Assembly (NCBI RefSeq): GCF_902167145.1
Contig: NC_050097.1
Span: forward strand, 143,865,982-143,929,981
Source: Zea mays
Taxonomy: Eukaryota > Streptophyta > Magnoliopsida > Poales > Poaceae
Direction of reading: 5' to 3'
Length of the DNA: 64,000 nt
This document shows positions 35,683-46,974 of the stretch, piece after piece. Every line of letters starts with the position of its first letter. Within the stretch, counting starts at the first letter, position 1. Made by a program: the position numbers and the translations under genes. Below the pieces are notes generated by a model. That model saw only the letters and a program-made list of their open reading frames with translations. It did no database searches and was not told the origin of the DNA.

Positions 35683-36815
35683 TGAAAGGGAAATCGGGTT
35701 TAGCCTTTTCCTATAAATAATTTTGGTGGTTGAATGCCCAACACAAATAATTAGACTAACTAGTTTGCTCTAGATTATATTCCACAGGTGCATAAAGGTT
35801 CAACAAAACCAATAAAAAGATCAAGTTAGGGTTCAAAAAGAAAGGAGCAAAAGAAACCGAAGAGTGCCCTGGTCTGGCGCACCGGACAGTGTCCGGTGCA
35901 CCATGACCATACAATTCTCCAGCGCCACTCCGCTATAATTCACCGGACTGTCTGGTGCACCAGCGGAGCAACGACTACTTCGCGCAACGGTCGACTGCAA
36001 AAGCGGTGAAGTCAGATGAACAGTGAAGAACAGTGCGCACAGCGTGAGAGCCCCCTGTCAGAGGGGCACCGGACTGTCCGGTGCCACAAGAAGACAAAGC
36101 TCTAACGGTCGAAACCGACAGAACCCTAACGGTTGTGTGACGTGGCTGGCACACCGGACAGTGTCCGGTGGTGCAACAGACTGTCCGGTGCTCCCATCGA
36201 CAGCAGCCACCCCCAATGGTTGTTTTGGTGGTTGAGGGCTATAAATACCCCCCAACCACCTACACTCCAACCATCCAAGCATTCAACACTCTCCATTCAA
36301 TACAAGAGCAAAGTGCAATACTCCAAGACACAAATCAAAGCCACCAATCCAATCAAAGTCCATAATTCAACTCTAGTATTTTAGGACTTGTGAGAAGATC
36401 GTTCTTGTGTTTCTTTGTTGCTCTTGTTGCTTGGTTGGCTTTCTTCTTTCTCTCATTCTTACTCTCAAAGCCTTGTAAGCGAAGCAAGAGACACCAATTG
36501 TTTTGTGGTCCTTGCGGGGTCTAAGTGACCCGGGAAATCAAGGAAGAAAGTTAACTCGGTCTAGGTGACCGTTTGAGAGAGGGAAAGGGTTGAAAGAGAC
36601 CCGATATTTGTGACCACCTCAACGGGGACTAGGTTCTTTAGAACCAAACATCGGTAAAACAAATCACCGTGTCATCCTCTTTATTTTCTTGGTTGATTTG
36701 TTTTCCACTCTCTCCCGGACTTGATATTCGCTCTAACGCTAATCCCGGCTTGTAGTGTGTGTTTAAAGTTGTAAATTTCAGATTCCGCCTATCCACCCCC
36801 TCTAGGCAACTTTCA
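35683..36815 (+). mobile_element. solo Copia LTR (1133 bp) inserted in an opposite-strand LTR
   Basis: Runs TGAAAGGGAAATCGGG to GGCAACTTTCA in the plus orientation, the same LTR family as its host but inverted. Flanks are ATAGG (35678-35682) and ATAGC (36816-36820), a 5-bp duplication with one mismatch. A GGCTATAAATACC TATA box lies at 36237 and several CACCGGACAGTCCGGTG-type palindromes lie in the U3 part. No internal region remains. Confidence 0.85.
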
Positions 36816-37448
36816 ATAGCCCTCAACCACCACATAGCCGTTGGGGGTGGCTGCTGTCGATGGGCGCACCGGACAGTCCGGTGCGCCATCGGACACTGTC
36901 CGGTGCGCCAGCCATGTCACCCAACTGTTAGGGTTCGGGCGCTGTCGACCGTTGGAGCCTTTGTCTTCTAGTGGCACCGGACAGTCCAGTGTCGCACCGA
37001 ACAGGTGCTGTTCACTGTCCGGTGCGCCTCTGACGGGTGGCTCTGCTCTGCCGCGCACTGTTCCTCTAGAATTCAGCTTTTGCAGGCAACCGTTGCGCGA
37101 AGTAGCCGTTGCTCCGCTAGTGAGTTTGGAGTTGTACGATCCTGGTGCATTATAGCGGAGCGCGGCCTAAGAAACCCGAGGGTGGCGAGTTTGGAGTTGT
37201 ACAGTCCTGGTGCACCGGACACTATCCGGTGGCACACCAGACAGTCCGGTGCGCCAGACCAGGGCACACTCAGTTTCTTGCTCCTTTTGAATTTGAACCC
37301 TTTCTTCAATCTTTTATTGGTTTATGTTGAACCTTTATGCACTTGTATGTCATACACTCTAGAGCAAACTAGTTAGTCTAATATTTGTGTTGGGCATTCA
37401 ACCACCAAAATTATTTATAGGAAAAGGTTAAACCCTATTTCCCTTTCA

Positions 37449-37801
37449 TTAATATTTTCTCCCCCTTTGGCATTAATCGCAAAAAACGGAGACGTTGAGA
37501 GCCCTTCAATACTTTCTCCCCATTGGTACAAGTAAATAAGAGTGAATGATTATACCAATTGAGAGTGTGGAGGAATAAGGGCAAAGGGTAGTTGATACCG
37601 TCAGAGTTGGAGTGGAAGCCTTGTCTTTGCCGAAAACTCCATTTCCCTTTCAACCTACGACTTAGTATAGAAATATACTTGGAAACACATTAGTCGTAGC
37701 CTTGGTACATAAATAATAAGAAATATGAATTTGTACCAAATGAAAGAGATATGATCAAAGGTATATAAATGAGCTATGTGTGCAATGTTTCAATCAAAAG
37801 T
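37449..37801 (-). other. polypurine tract and 3' non-coding region of Copia
   Basis: The minus-strand AAAGGGGGAGAAAATATTAA just before the LTR is the plus-strand priming polypurine tract, at about 37450-37469. The rest up to the pol stop at 37802 is non-coding 3' sequence. Confidence 0.7.
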
Positions 37802-39766
37802 CTAAGAATCAAGTATATTTAGCTCATTCCTAAGTTTGCTAAAGGTTTTCTCATCTAGTGGCTTGGTAAAGATATCGGCTAATTGATTCTTGGTGTTTAC
37901 ATAAGCTATTTCGATATCCCCCTTTGTTGGTGACCCTTCAGAAAGTGATACCGAATGTCTATGTGCTTAGTGCGGTTGTGTTCAACGAGATTATCCGCCA
38001 TGCGGATTGCACTCTCATTATCACATAGGAGAGGGACTTTGCTCAATTTGTAGCCATAGTCCCTGAGGGTTTGCCTCATCCAAAGTAATTGCGCGCAACA
38101 ATGGCCTGCGGCAATGTACTCGGCTTCGGCTGTGGAAAGAGCTACTGAGTTTTGTTTCTTTGAAGCCCATGACACCACAAATCTCTCTAGAAACCGACAA
38201 GTCCCTGATGTGCTCTTTCTATCAATTTTACACCCTGCCCAATCAGCATCGAAATATCCTATTAAATCAAAGGTTGATCCCTTGGGGTACCAAAGCCCAA
38301 ACTTAGGAGTGTAAACTAAATACCTCATGATTCTCTTCACGGCCCTAAGGTGAACTTCCTTAGGATAGGCCTGAAATCTTGCACACATGCATACGGAAAG
38401 CATAATATCCGATCGAGATGCACATAAGTAGAGTAAAGATCCTATCATCGACCAGTATACCTTTTGATCTACGGATTTACCTCCCGTGTCGAGGTCGAGA
38501 TGCCCATTAGTTCCTATGGGTGTCTTGATGGGTTTGCCATCCTTCATTCCAAACTTCTTAAGTATGTCTTGAATGTACTTTGTTTGACTGATGAAGGTGC
38601 AGTCTTGGAGTTTCTTGATTTGAAATCCTAGGAAATACTTCAACTCCCCCATAATAGACATCGCGAATTTTTATATCATGATCCTACTAAACTTTTCACA
38701 AGTTGATTTGTTAGTAGACCCAAATATAATATCATCAACATAAATTTGGCATACGAACAAATATTTTGCAACAGTTTTAGTAAAGAGAGTAGGATCTGCT
38801 TTACCGACTTTGAAACCATTAGTGATAAGAAAATCTCTTAGGCATTCATACCATGCTCTTGGGGCTTGCTTGAGCCCATAAAGCGCCTTTGAGAGTTTAT
38901 ACACATGGTTAGGGTACTCAGTATCTTCAAAGTCGGGAGGTTGATCAACATAGACCTCTTCCTTGATTGGTCCATTGAGGAAGGCACTTTTCATGTCCAT
39001 TTGATAGAGCTTAAAGCCATAGTAAGTAGCATAGGCAAGTAATATACGAATTGACTCAAGCCTAGCTATGGTGCATAAGTTTCATCAAAGCCCAAACCTT
39101 CGACTTGTGAATAACCTTTGGCCACAAGTCGAGCTTTGTTTCTTGTCACCACACCATGCTCATCTTGCTTGTTGCGGAATACCCATTTGGTACCTACAAC
39201 ATTTTGATTAGGACGTGGAACTAAATGCCATACCTCATTCCTCGTGAAGTTGTTGAGTACCTCTTGCATTGCCAGCACCCAATCTGGATCTCTTAGTGCA
39301 TCCTCCACCCTATATGGCTCAATAGAGGACACAAAAGAGTAATGTTCACAGAAATGAGCAACTCGAGATCTAGTGGTTACCCCCTTATGGATGTCACCAA
39401 GGATGGAGTTGACGGGGTGATCTCATTGAATTTCTTGGTGGACTCTTGGGTGTGGCGGTCTTTGACCCTGAAGTTCTTGATCTTCTTCCTTGTCTTTATC
39501 ATTATCATCTCCCCCTTGATCATTGTCCTCCTCTTGAGGTGGCTCATCCTCTTGATCTTCATTTTCATCATCTTGAGCCTATTCCTCATCTTGAGTTGGT
39601 GGAAATGCTTGGTTGGAAGATGATGGTTGATCTTGTGCTTGTGTGGGATCTTCGGATTCCTTAGGACACACGTCCCTAATGGACATGTTCCTTAGCGCGA
39701 CACATGGAGCCTCTTCATCATCTAGCTCATCAAGATCAACTTGCTCCACTTGGGAGCCATTAGTCT
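37802..39766 (-). pseudogene. pol: SIRE-type Copia pol: linker, reverse transcriptase, RNase H
   Basis: Minus-strand reading from 39766. An acidic integrase-RT linker contains two stops (GAA-TAG near 39577 and CAA-TGA near 39424). RT follows with EVWHLVPRPNQNVVGTKWVF and KARLVAKGYSQ (39332-39066), MDMKSAFLNG, LYGLKQAPRAWY and the catalytic YVDDIIFGS (39000-38671). RNase H covers 38661-37906 (FDADWAGCKIDRKSTSG, ALSTAEAEYIA). An extra G in a G-run at about 37918-37922 shifts frame before DIEIAYVNTK...LADIFTKPLDEKTF, which ends at a TAG, 37802-37804. The upstream integrase, protease and gag are displaced by element A and would lie beyond the window. Confidence 0.87.
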
Positions 39767-42700
39767 TGTGGCGGAACCACCCGAATTATTCCAGCTTAAG
39801 TGCCTAAGTCACGCATCAGGGGTCGTAACACACGTAAATCGGAATAACCCGTCAGTCCCTCAGATCTAGTCTGATAGAGCCACTTAACCAGGATCAAACT
39901 CCACAATCTCACTCGAAGGTGAGTCACAGAAGAAATACAATAAAACAGGAAACCTCAAATTAAGTACTGAGTTATTACATAAATCGGAGTTTTTGCGTAG
40001 CAAATAAGAGTTCACAAATGAAAGTGCAGCGGATAATCGATGTCGTTGGTATCGAGGAATTGGGCAAGGCCTAGCCCACTACTCCTCGTGCTCCTCTCCT
40101 GCAGGAGCAACATCCCACTCGACCGTCCAACCCGGTGGCAGGGTGGTAGGCCAAGTCACACCATCGACCATTTCCTGAATGGTACCTGCAAAAATTATGC
40201 CACAAGCAAGGCTGAGTATACTAATACTCAGCTAGACTTAACCGGTGTGAGGAGTCTACTCCTCTACCTCTAGACTATGCAGCTGTTTGGCTGAGGGGTT
40301 TGGTTTGCCAAAAGCACTAGCCGTTTCTAAAATCAATTTTTAGCTTTTCAGATTCTATCATCATTAGCTTAGCTAGATTTGCTCCTTCTAAGCATACATG
40401 GTGACAAGCAATTAGTTCAATCAACAAATTATCTCATGTAACCTCATTTCACTTCTTACTCGATGCAGTACAGGGGGACAAGCAGTCTCATTAGCTGCGA
40501 GAAGCAGACGATTCGAATCGAGTTTTAACCTTGCAAGGTAAACCTAAACACACGGCATGTCACGGTACTCCGACCCCACACTTGACAACCGTCCCCATCG
40601 ATTCCCCATTCGCGTCCAGGCCTCACCGCCTTGGCATACAATGCTCCACTGACCCCGGCTGCCGCCGTGCAGTGACCGCACTTGTACCCACCATAGCTAG
40701 CATGGGAGACCTAGTCTCAGGTCGCATGACGGATAAAGTCCGTGCCCAGCTTCAATCAGGTACTAGGTTTACCGGTTACCATTTTTCCCGGCATGTGCTT
40801 AGTACGTTCAAAAGCTTGACTCAGGTATCCACACATTAATCCTTAATTCCTTTTTCCTGTCTCATGGGCAAGGCATCCTCCCTGGATCCAAGTCCATAGA
40901 CCAACATAGATCTCATTATCAAGATGAATACAACAAATTCCTGACCTCGCGCGAGTGCTAGAAAAATCACTCGACTTCTACTGAGATCTTGATTAGCAAG
41001 CAGCTACTCGACCTAGCATACTAGTATTCATCTCAAAAAGGAATACTAAGTTCATGCAACTAGAGGTTTCAAACAACTCCTACACTTAAGTGCACATTAC
41101 AATCCTACAAGCATTAAGTGTAGTAAAGTAGAATATAATAACACAGTTATGCATAAAACTGGGGCTTGCCTTCAATTGCTGGGGCTGCGGGGAGATCCTC
41201 AATAGCAGCCTCTGAAGCCTGCTCCTGGTCCTCCTCTTGGACATGTCCTTGCTCGGGGATGAGCACGTACTCTCCGTCGGCAAGATTACAATCTAATGAA
41301 TGCAATGCGTAAGATATATGCATGATATGATAGGTGCTTTAGAATTTACGACTTTTGACGATGCATGACCTACTTGAGTTAGACAAGGTTAACTTCACTT
41401 ATGTAAGACCCTTGGGTGGTATACTTGGTAAATTGGGTCAAACTTTAGCTAAGGTAAGTGGTAGGTTTATTTTTGGGGTTCCACTGAATTTCTTTTAAGT
41501 CTTAGTGAGAGTTGATAAGTACTCAAGTTAGACTTATTGGGGTGGGGTTTATTTCTTCTTTCCTTTTCTTTTATTCTCCTAAAGGTTTTGGAGTGGGTTT
41601 GAACTACAAGTTGCTTTTATAAAATTCTAAAAATTCTGCAAAAATTACAGTGGCTTGGTACTGGTGTATGTGTCTTTGTCGCAAAAATTGGGGATCAGAA
41701 AGTGAGTAGTTTTCTCTGGACAAAATTATTAAAGTTTAGGGCAGAAGGGGTGCTTTGAACTACAACTATTATTTAACAGTGGGTAATTCTCTAAAACTTA
41801 TTTTTTCTGGCTTTTAGGTGTTATAACATGAATTGATACAAATTTCTAGCCATTAATACCTTTTAATTATTTTTCTATGGTTTTCACAAGTTTCTAGCCA
41901 AATAGGTGCTTTCTACTACTACTATATTTGGAAAATATCAAACAACAGAGTTCTTATTTTTCTTGGTTATTATTTTATGCAAGAGCAATTATTTTGAAGG
42001 TTGGCCTCTTTTTGCTTAAGGGAAGGGGTGGTATGCATTATTTGAATTTAGTGGCCTTTCTCATAAGACACTAGCAATAGGTATGAGTTTGCTTCTTTTT
42101 CATGGGTTTGCATTTTTCTCTGGTGGCTTATCTCATTGTGGACTTAGCTAATTTTTGGTTGCCCATTCTCACATCATTAGGGGTTGTTCATGATTTATTT
42201 GGAAAATACCTCATTAGCATTGTATATTTATTTTCCTTACTTAAAATGTTGGGCTGAGGTGTCCTTTATTTTTGTAGTGGGGCTTTAGTGGTTGTAAGTC
42301 CACTAGATTTTTATTACTCATTTTGGTTATAGTTTTGTAACTCTAATAATTGATTCTCAGTCCAAATAAGGCTAAATAAAACATTTTAATTTAAAACTAA
42401 TCTAAACTAATGGTCTCTGTATTTTTCCTAGGTTCTCTGTTACATAAGCAAACTAGGAAAAATAATTTTAATTACTGTTCATTAATTTCTAATGCCTTTC
42501 TGATTTTTCCTAAGTTTTGGGCAAAATAGCTTTAATTGAATATCTACATCATATTTTCCAATGCTGGGGTTCCTACTATTTTTAAACAGTGTCTAAATGA
42601 GGTTTGAACATCTACAAATTTTCTTAAGTTCAGCACAGAAGAAAAACTAATTTTCCTTAATTAAACAAAGTTTGGTGGGTTTCTGTTTTTAATTTTAATC

Positions 42701-44460
42701 TCAAAAATTCAGAACCGAAAGCATAGGGTTCATCATTTTTAAATGATAGTTCATAATATTCAGGAGCTAGCAAAATTAGTTTGACAACTTTTTATTAAAA
42801 ATTCATCAAGTTATGGGTTTTCTAAGTTCTCTAGTCATTTTAAAAAGATTAACAGAATTGATTAAATGGAAAACCACTTTGCACTAGGGTCCCTGGCGGC
42901 TTTTTAAGTTTTCTTCGCGGATCAGTCCTTAGGCTACTATTCACATGGGTCACTGACGTTACAGAAAACCCCTCGGGTTCTACAAATCCTAACCCGAGGT
43001 CCTTCTTCTAACTTAAACAGTAACTGCGACGGAAGAAAGGGCGGAGGGGCTTACCGGCGGCGAGATTGCTCCGGTGAAGTGGTCGAGGACGTAGGGGAGG
43101 TCTCGGGGATCAAAACGGTGTGCGGGTCGCCGTCGGGGATGGCCGGAGTCGGTCGGTCCACGCGCGCAGGCGGGGATGCTCGTCGGCGGCGAGGAGTCCG
43201 GCCTGCTCACGGCGAGATAGATCAATTGGACGGGTCAGAGAGGTTCATGGGATGCCAGAGAAGATATGGGTGCAAGGAATTGGACGGAGACTCACCGGTG
43301 AGCTCTGTCCACGCGCGGCGACGAAAGACCGAAGTCCGGTGAGGTCGATCTCGGGCTTCCGGTGAAGTCCGGCCTGGTCCGAGGGCTTGGCAACCTTCAC
43401 GGGCTACTGGCGGAGCTAGCCGAAGCACTATCTCGACTTGGGGGTGGCTGGAGTGGGCTGGCCACGGTGGCCGAAGCTCTGGCGGCAATGGCGGGCGGAA
43501 TTGAGCTCGCCGGAGCTAAGGAGAGGGGGCTGGCCGGTGAAGGTGAGCGCGGGGTGAAGTGGGGCGCGCCTGGGGAGGCTTTATAGGCATGGCGCGGTGC
43601 ACGGGCGGTCGTGGACCGGCAAGCGCGCGCGGGCGTGCACTGGGAGGCGCGGTGCGCGAACGGGCGTGAACCGGAGGTGTCAGCCACGGTCGAACACGTG
43701 TGCCCGTTGCCTCTGCCCATGTTCAAGCGTTGGTTGGGTGCAAATCTTCGCGAATTTGGGCAAGATCGCTGTGAAGGATTTGTTCACCTGGCCATGCTTT
43801 GTCTTTTGTGTATGGACGTCGCACGGTTTTAGGCTAGGGATAGGGAGTTGTAGCGTCACCAAGGTGCGAGTGTCAGAATGTCTGGTCCCGAGGTCAAACT
43901 GCGCCCAAAACCGTGTCAAATGAATTTGGTTTGAGTTCAAACTTTTCCAGGACGTGTTCAAGGGAATTTGGCACAACTTTGATATTTGGATCTCCTAGTT
44001 TTGAGTTTCGAAAAACAGAGAACGCAGTTGATCTTTGGAAAGAGGTCTGAATTTCAGAAATTCAGAAATCTGAATTTCTCCAAGGGTTCATGGTTCAAGG
44101 GCTGATTTGGGAATTTATTTGAGTTATTTTGGCTAAGCTTTCTCAACCTTTCTTGTTGCTTATTAAATATACTTAAATTTTTATAATTGGCTCAAGTCAT
44201 AATTTTAAATTTTTCATACCCTTTTCCTTATTTTCTTTGAATTTTGCTCATGAGGCTTACTTAGGGTTTTTATTAGGGTTACACATTCTTACCTTTTTGA
44301 AAGACCCATTTGCTTTGATCATGATACTTTTAAGTATATGCTTGGTGAATTCTTTATTCCTAAGTTAATGTGATGCTCATGCTTACTTTGGTTCACATAA
44401 AATAATGGTTCTTGGTTTGGCATTTGTAAGAGAAACCCTAGGTGACACTGGGGTGTCACA
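39767..44460 (-). repeat. element A 3' LTR (4694 bp)
   Basis: In plus coordinates it begins TGTGGCGGAACC and ends GGGGTGTCACA; it matches the partial LTR at 62418-64000 with scattered substitutions (5 seen in the first 90 bp, fewer later). It is unusually long. It contains a two-exon acidic mini-ORF (41323-41170 and 40185-40079). The AT-rich middle (41340-42900) and the GC-rich 43020-43720 stretch show no gene; open frames there are composition effects. Confidence 0.88.
40079..41323 (-). CDS. LTR-embedded two-exon acidic mini-ORF (element A)
   Basis: Exon 1 runs from ATG 41323 (MHISYAL) to 41170, 154 nt, ending AIEG at a GC-type donor GAAG|GCAAGC. Exon 2 runs from 40185, just after acceptor TTTTTGCAG, to TAG 40079-40081, 107 nt. 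The phase-1 join gives 86 residues, rich in Glu/Asp (QEEDQEQASEAAIEDLP), then TIQEMVDGVTWPTTLPPGW and an acidic end EEHEE. The predicted exons are inferred from splice motifs and phase only. Homologous-looking units occur in the element B and solo LTRs. In the right LTR of A exon 1 is intact but exon 2 has TGG to TGA at 62778-62780. Function is unknown; it could also be a spliced leader. Confidence 0.4.
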
Positions 44461-44712
44461 GCCTTCCCCCCTTAAAGGAATCTCGTCCTGAGGTTCGGGC
44501 CAGAGTCCTCCCAGGGTGAAGCGAAGGGTGAGACTTATAGGAAATGGGTGATTATTGTTATTATTAAGGTAAAACTGCTCTTCGAATGTCATTCTCTTTG
44601 CAACTTCAGAAGGAAGTCCTTTTTAAGTTTTACTTCATAGTTACTTCATTCTGAATTAAGATCATATTTTTGAAAATTAGATTCGAGGGGCAGGAGGAGG
44701 GGTTGGGTGTGA

Positions 44713-46974
44713 TTACGTACCAGCTTCCTTAGGTAGGCAATCGGGGAAGTTGGATCTCAAGAATTCCTCGGTTTCCCAAGTAGCTTCTTCCTCTGAGTGA
44801 TTACTCCACTGGACCTTGTACATCTTGATCGATTTAGCCCGAGTTGATCTTTCTTTGCAATCCAGAATCTTGGGGGTACTCTTGGTACGCTAGATCTGGC
44901 TCTATCTCCAATTCTGGCTCTACTATGATCTCGGTCGGCAATCGAACACACTTCTTCAGCTGAGCTACATGGAAAACACTGTGAATGGCAGACATCTTTG
45001 AAGGTAACTTCAGCTTGTATGCCACGGGTCCACATGCTTCTATGATCTCATAAGGTCCAATGTAACAAGGGGCTAGCTTGCCTTTGATCCCAAACCTCTG
45101 CACTCCCTTGGTGGGTGATACCTTGAGGTATACAAAACTTCCCACCTCAAACTGGAGAGGTTTCCTTCTTCTATCATGGTAACTCTTCTGCCTGGCCTGA
45201 GCAGCTTCTAGATTCTTCGTGATTAGTTTGACCTTCCTTTCGGCTTCAGTCACTAAGTCAGGTCCAAAAACTTCTCTTTCTCCAGGTTGAGACCAATTGA
45301 GTGGTGTCCTACACCTTCTTCCATAGAGAGCTTCAAAAGGTGCCATTCTTAGGCTGCATTGATAACTATTGTTATAAGCAAACTCTACCAAAGAGAGGTG
45401 CTTATCCCAGTTCTTGCCACAATCGATTGCACAAGCTCTCAGCATATCCTCCAGGATTTGGTTTACCCTTTCCGTCTGACCATCAGTCTGTGGGTGGTAA
45501 GCTGAACTCCTAATTAGCTTGGTTCCCAAAGACTCTTGCAATTGTTCCCAAAATCTGGCAACAAATTGGGCCCCTCGGTCAGAAACAATGGTCCGAGGTA
45601 ATCCGTGCAAACACACGATCTGGTCAATATACAATTCTGCATACTTCTGAGCCTTATCAGTGGTGTGCACAGGAAGAAAATGTGCCACTTTCGTCAATCG
45701 GTCCACAATAACCCAAATCGAATCATGATGACGAGAGGTGTTGGGCAGACCCACAATGAAATCCATGCTGATGTCATCCCACTTCCACGAAGGTATGGAC
45801 AGGGGTTGCAAAGCTCCAGCTGACTTCAAGTGGCTTGCCTTTATCCTCTGATAGGTGTCACATTCTGATACATACTAGGCTATCTCCCTCTTCATTTTGG
45901 TCCACCAGTACAAAGGCTTCAGATCATGGTACATCTTGGTGCTTCCCAGATGCATAGAGAATTTGGAGAGATGAGCCTCATCCAAAATTTTCCTCTTGAG
46001 GTCCTGATCTTTAGGAATTACCAATCTGCTTTTGAACCATAACACACCTTTTTCATCCTAGCGGAAACAATTATACTTCTCAACCTTCTGATGGAGATTC
46101 TTCTTGATAATTTGCACTCCCTTGTCACTGAGCTGGGCCATGATAATATGGTCTTGCAAAGCTAGCTCAACAGAAATGTGAGACAAAGAACTAGAAGGAA
46201 TCACTTCAATTTGCATCTTGCTCAACTCATCACACAAGGTGTTAATGCGAGAATCCATCAGAATACAATTGCATTGCAACTTACGACTCAAAGCATCTGC
46301 TACCACATTAGCTTTTCCTGGGTGATAATGTACCTCCAGGTCATAATCCTTGATCAGCTCTAGCCATCTTCTCTGCCTCATGTTGAGATCAGCCTGAGTA
46401 AAGATGTACTTAAGGCTCTTATGATCAGTGAAGATGTTGCAGTGGGTTCCCATTAAGTAATGCCTCCACATCTTCAATGCATGAACCACTACTGCTAACT
46501 CGAGGTCATGAGTGGGATAGTTTTGCTCATGAGGCCTGAGTGCTCTTGAGGCATAAGCAATGACTCGGTTGTCTTGCATCAAGACACAACCTAGCCCGGT
46601 GCCAGAGGCATCGCAATACACATCAAAAGGCTTGCTGCTGTCGGGTTGCGCCAATACTGGTGCTGTGGTCAGATGCTGCCTTAATGCATGGAAGGCATCT
46701 TCGCACTTCTGACTCCAAACAAATTTGACTTCTTTCTTCAGCAACTCAGTTATAGGCTTCGCAATTCGAGAGAAGTCCGGAATAAATCTTCGGTAATAAC
46801 CAGCTAATCCCAGAAAACTCCGAATCTGGCGAACAATTGTTGGTGGCTTCCAGTTCATCACCTCTTGCACTTTATCAGGATCAACAGCTATTCCAGCCTG
46901 AGAGATAGTGTGACCCAAGAATTTGATTTCCTTTAGCCAAAAATCACACTTGGATAACTTGGCATAAAGGTGGT
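44713..46974 (-). pseudogene. pol: element A pol, C-terminal half: RT end, RNase H, integrase, chromodomain
   Basis: Continues the reading frame of 60907-58742 across the element B insertion (REHH joined to [11 protein letters not shown]). It shows the RT thumb (FLGHTISQAG), RNase H ([28 protein letters not shown]) and integrase (zinc-binding region, [27 protein letters not shown]). Two stops, TAG at 46058-46060 and TAG at 45875-45877, both look like CAG to TAG changes. A one-base insertion in a C-run near 44873 shifts frame before the chromodomain ([18 protein letters not shown]), which ends at TAA, 44713-44715. It is not functional as it stands. Confidence 0.88.

Larger units (their letters stand above)
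34890..37448 (-). repeat. Copia LTR shared by two tandem minus-strand elements
   Basis: On the minus strand it begins TGAAAGGGAAATAGGG at 37448, directly after a polypurine tract, and ends CAACTTTCA at 34890, directly before a primer binding site. It therefore acts both as 3' LTR of the pol remnant to the right and as 5' LTR of the gag to the left. It is interrupted by an opposite-strand solo LTR (35683-36815) and a MITE (35325-35537). Without these it is about 1.2 kb. Confidence 0.82.
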
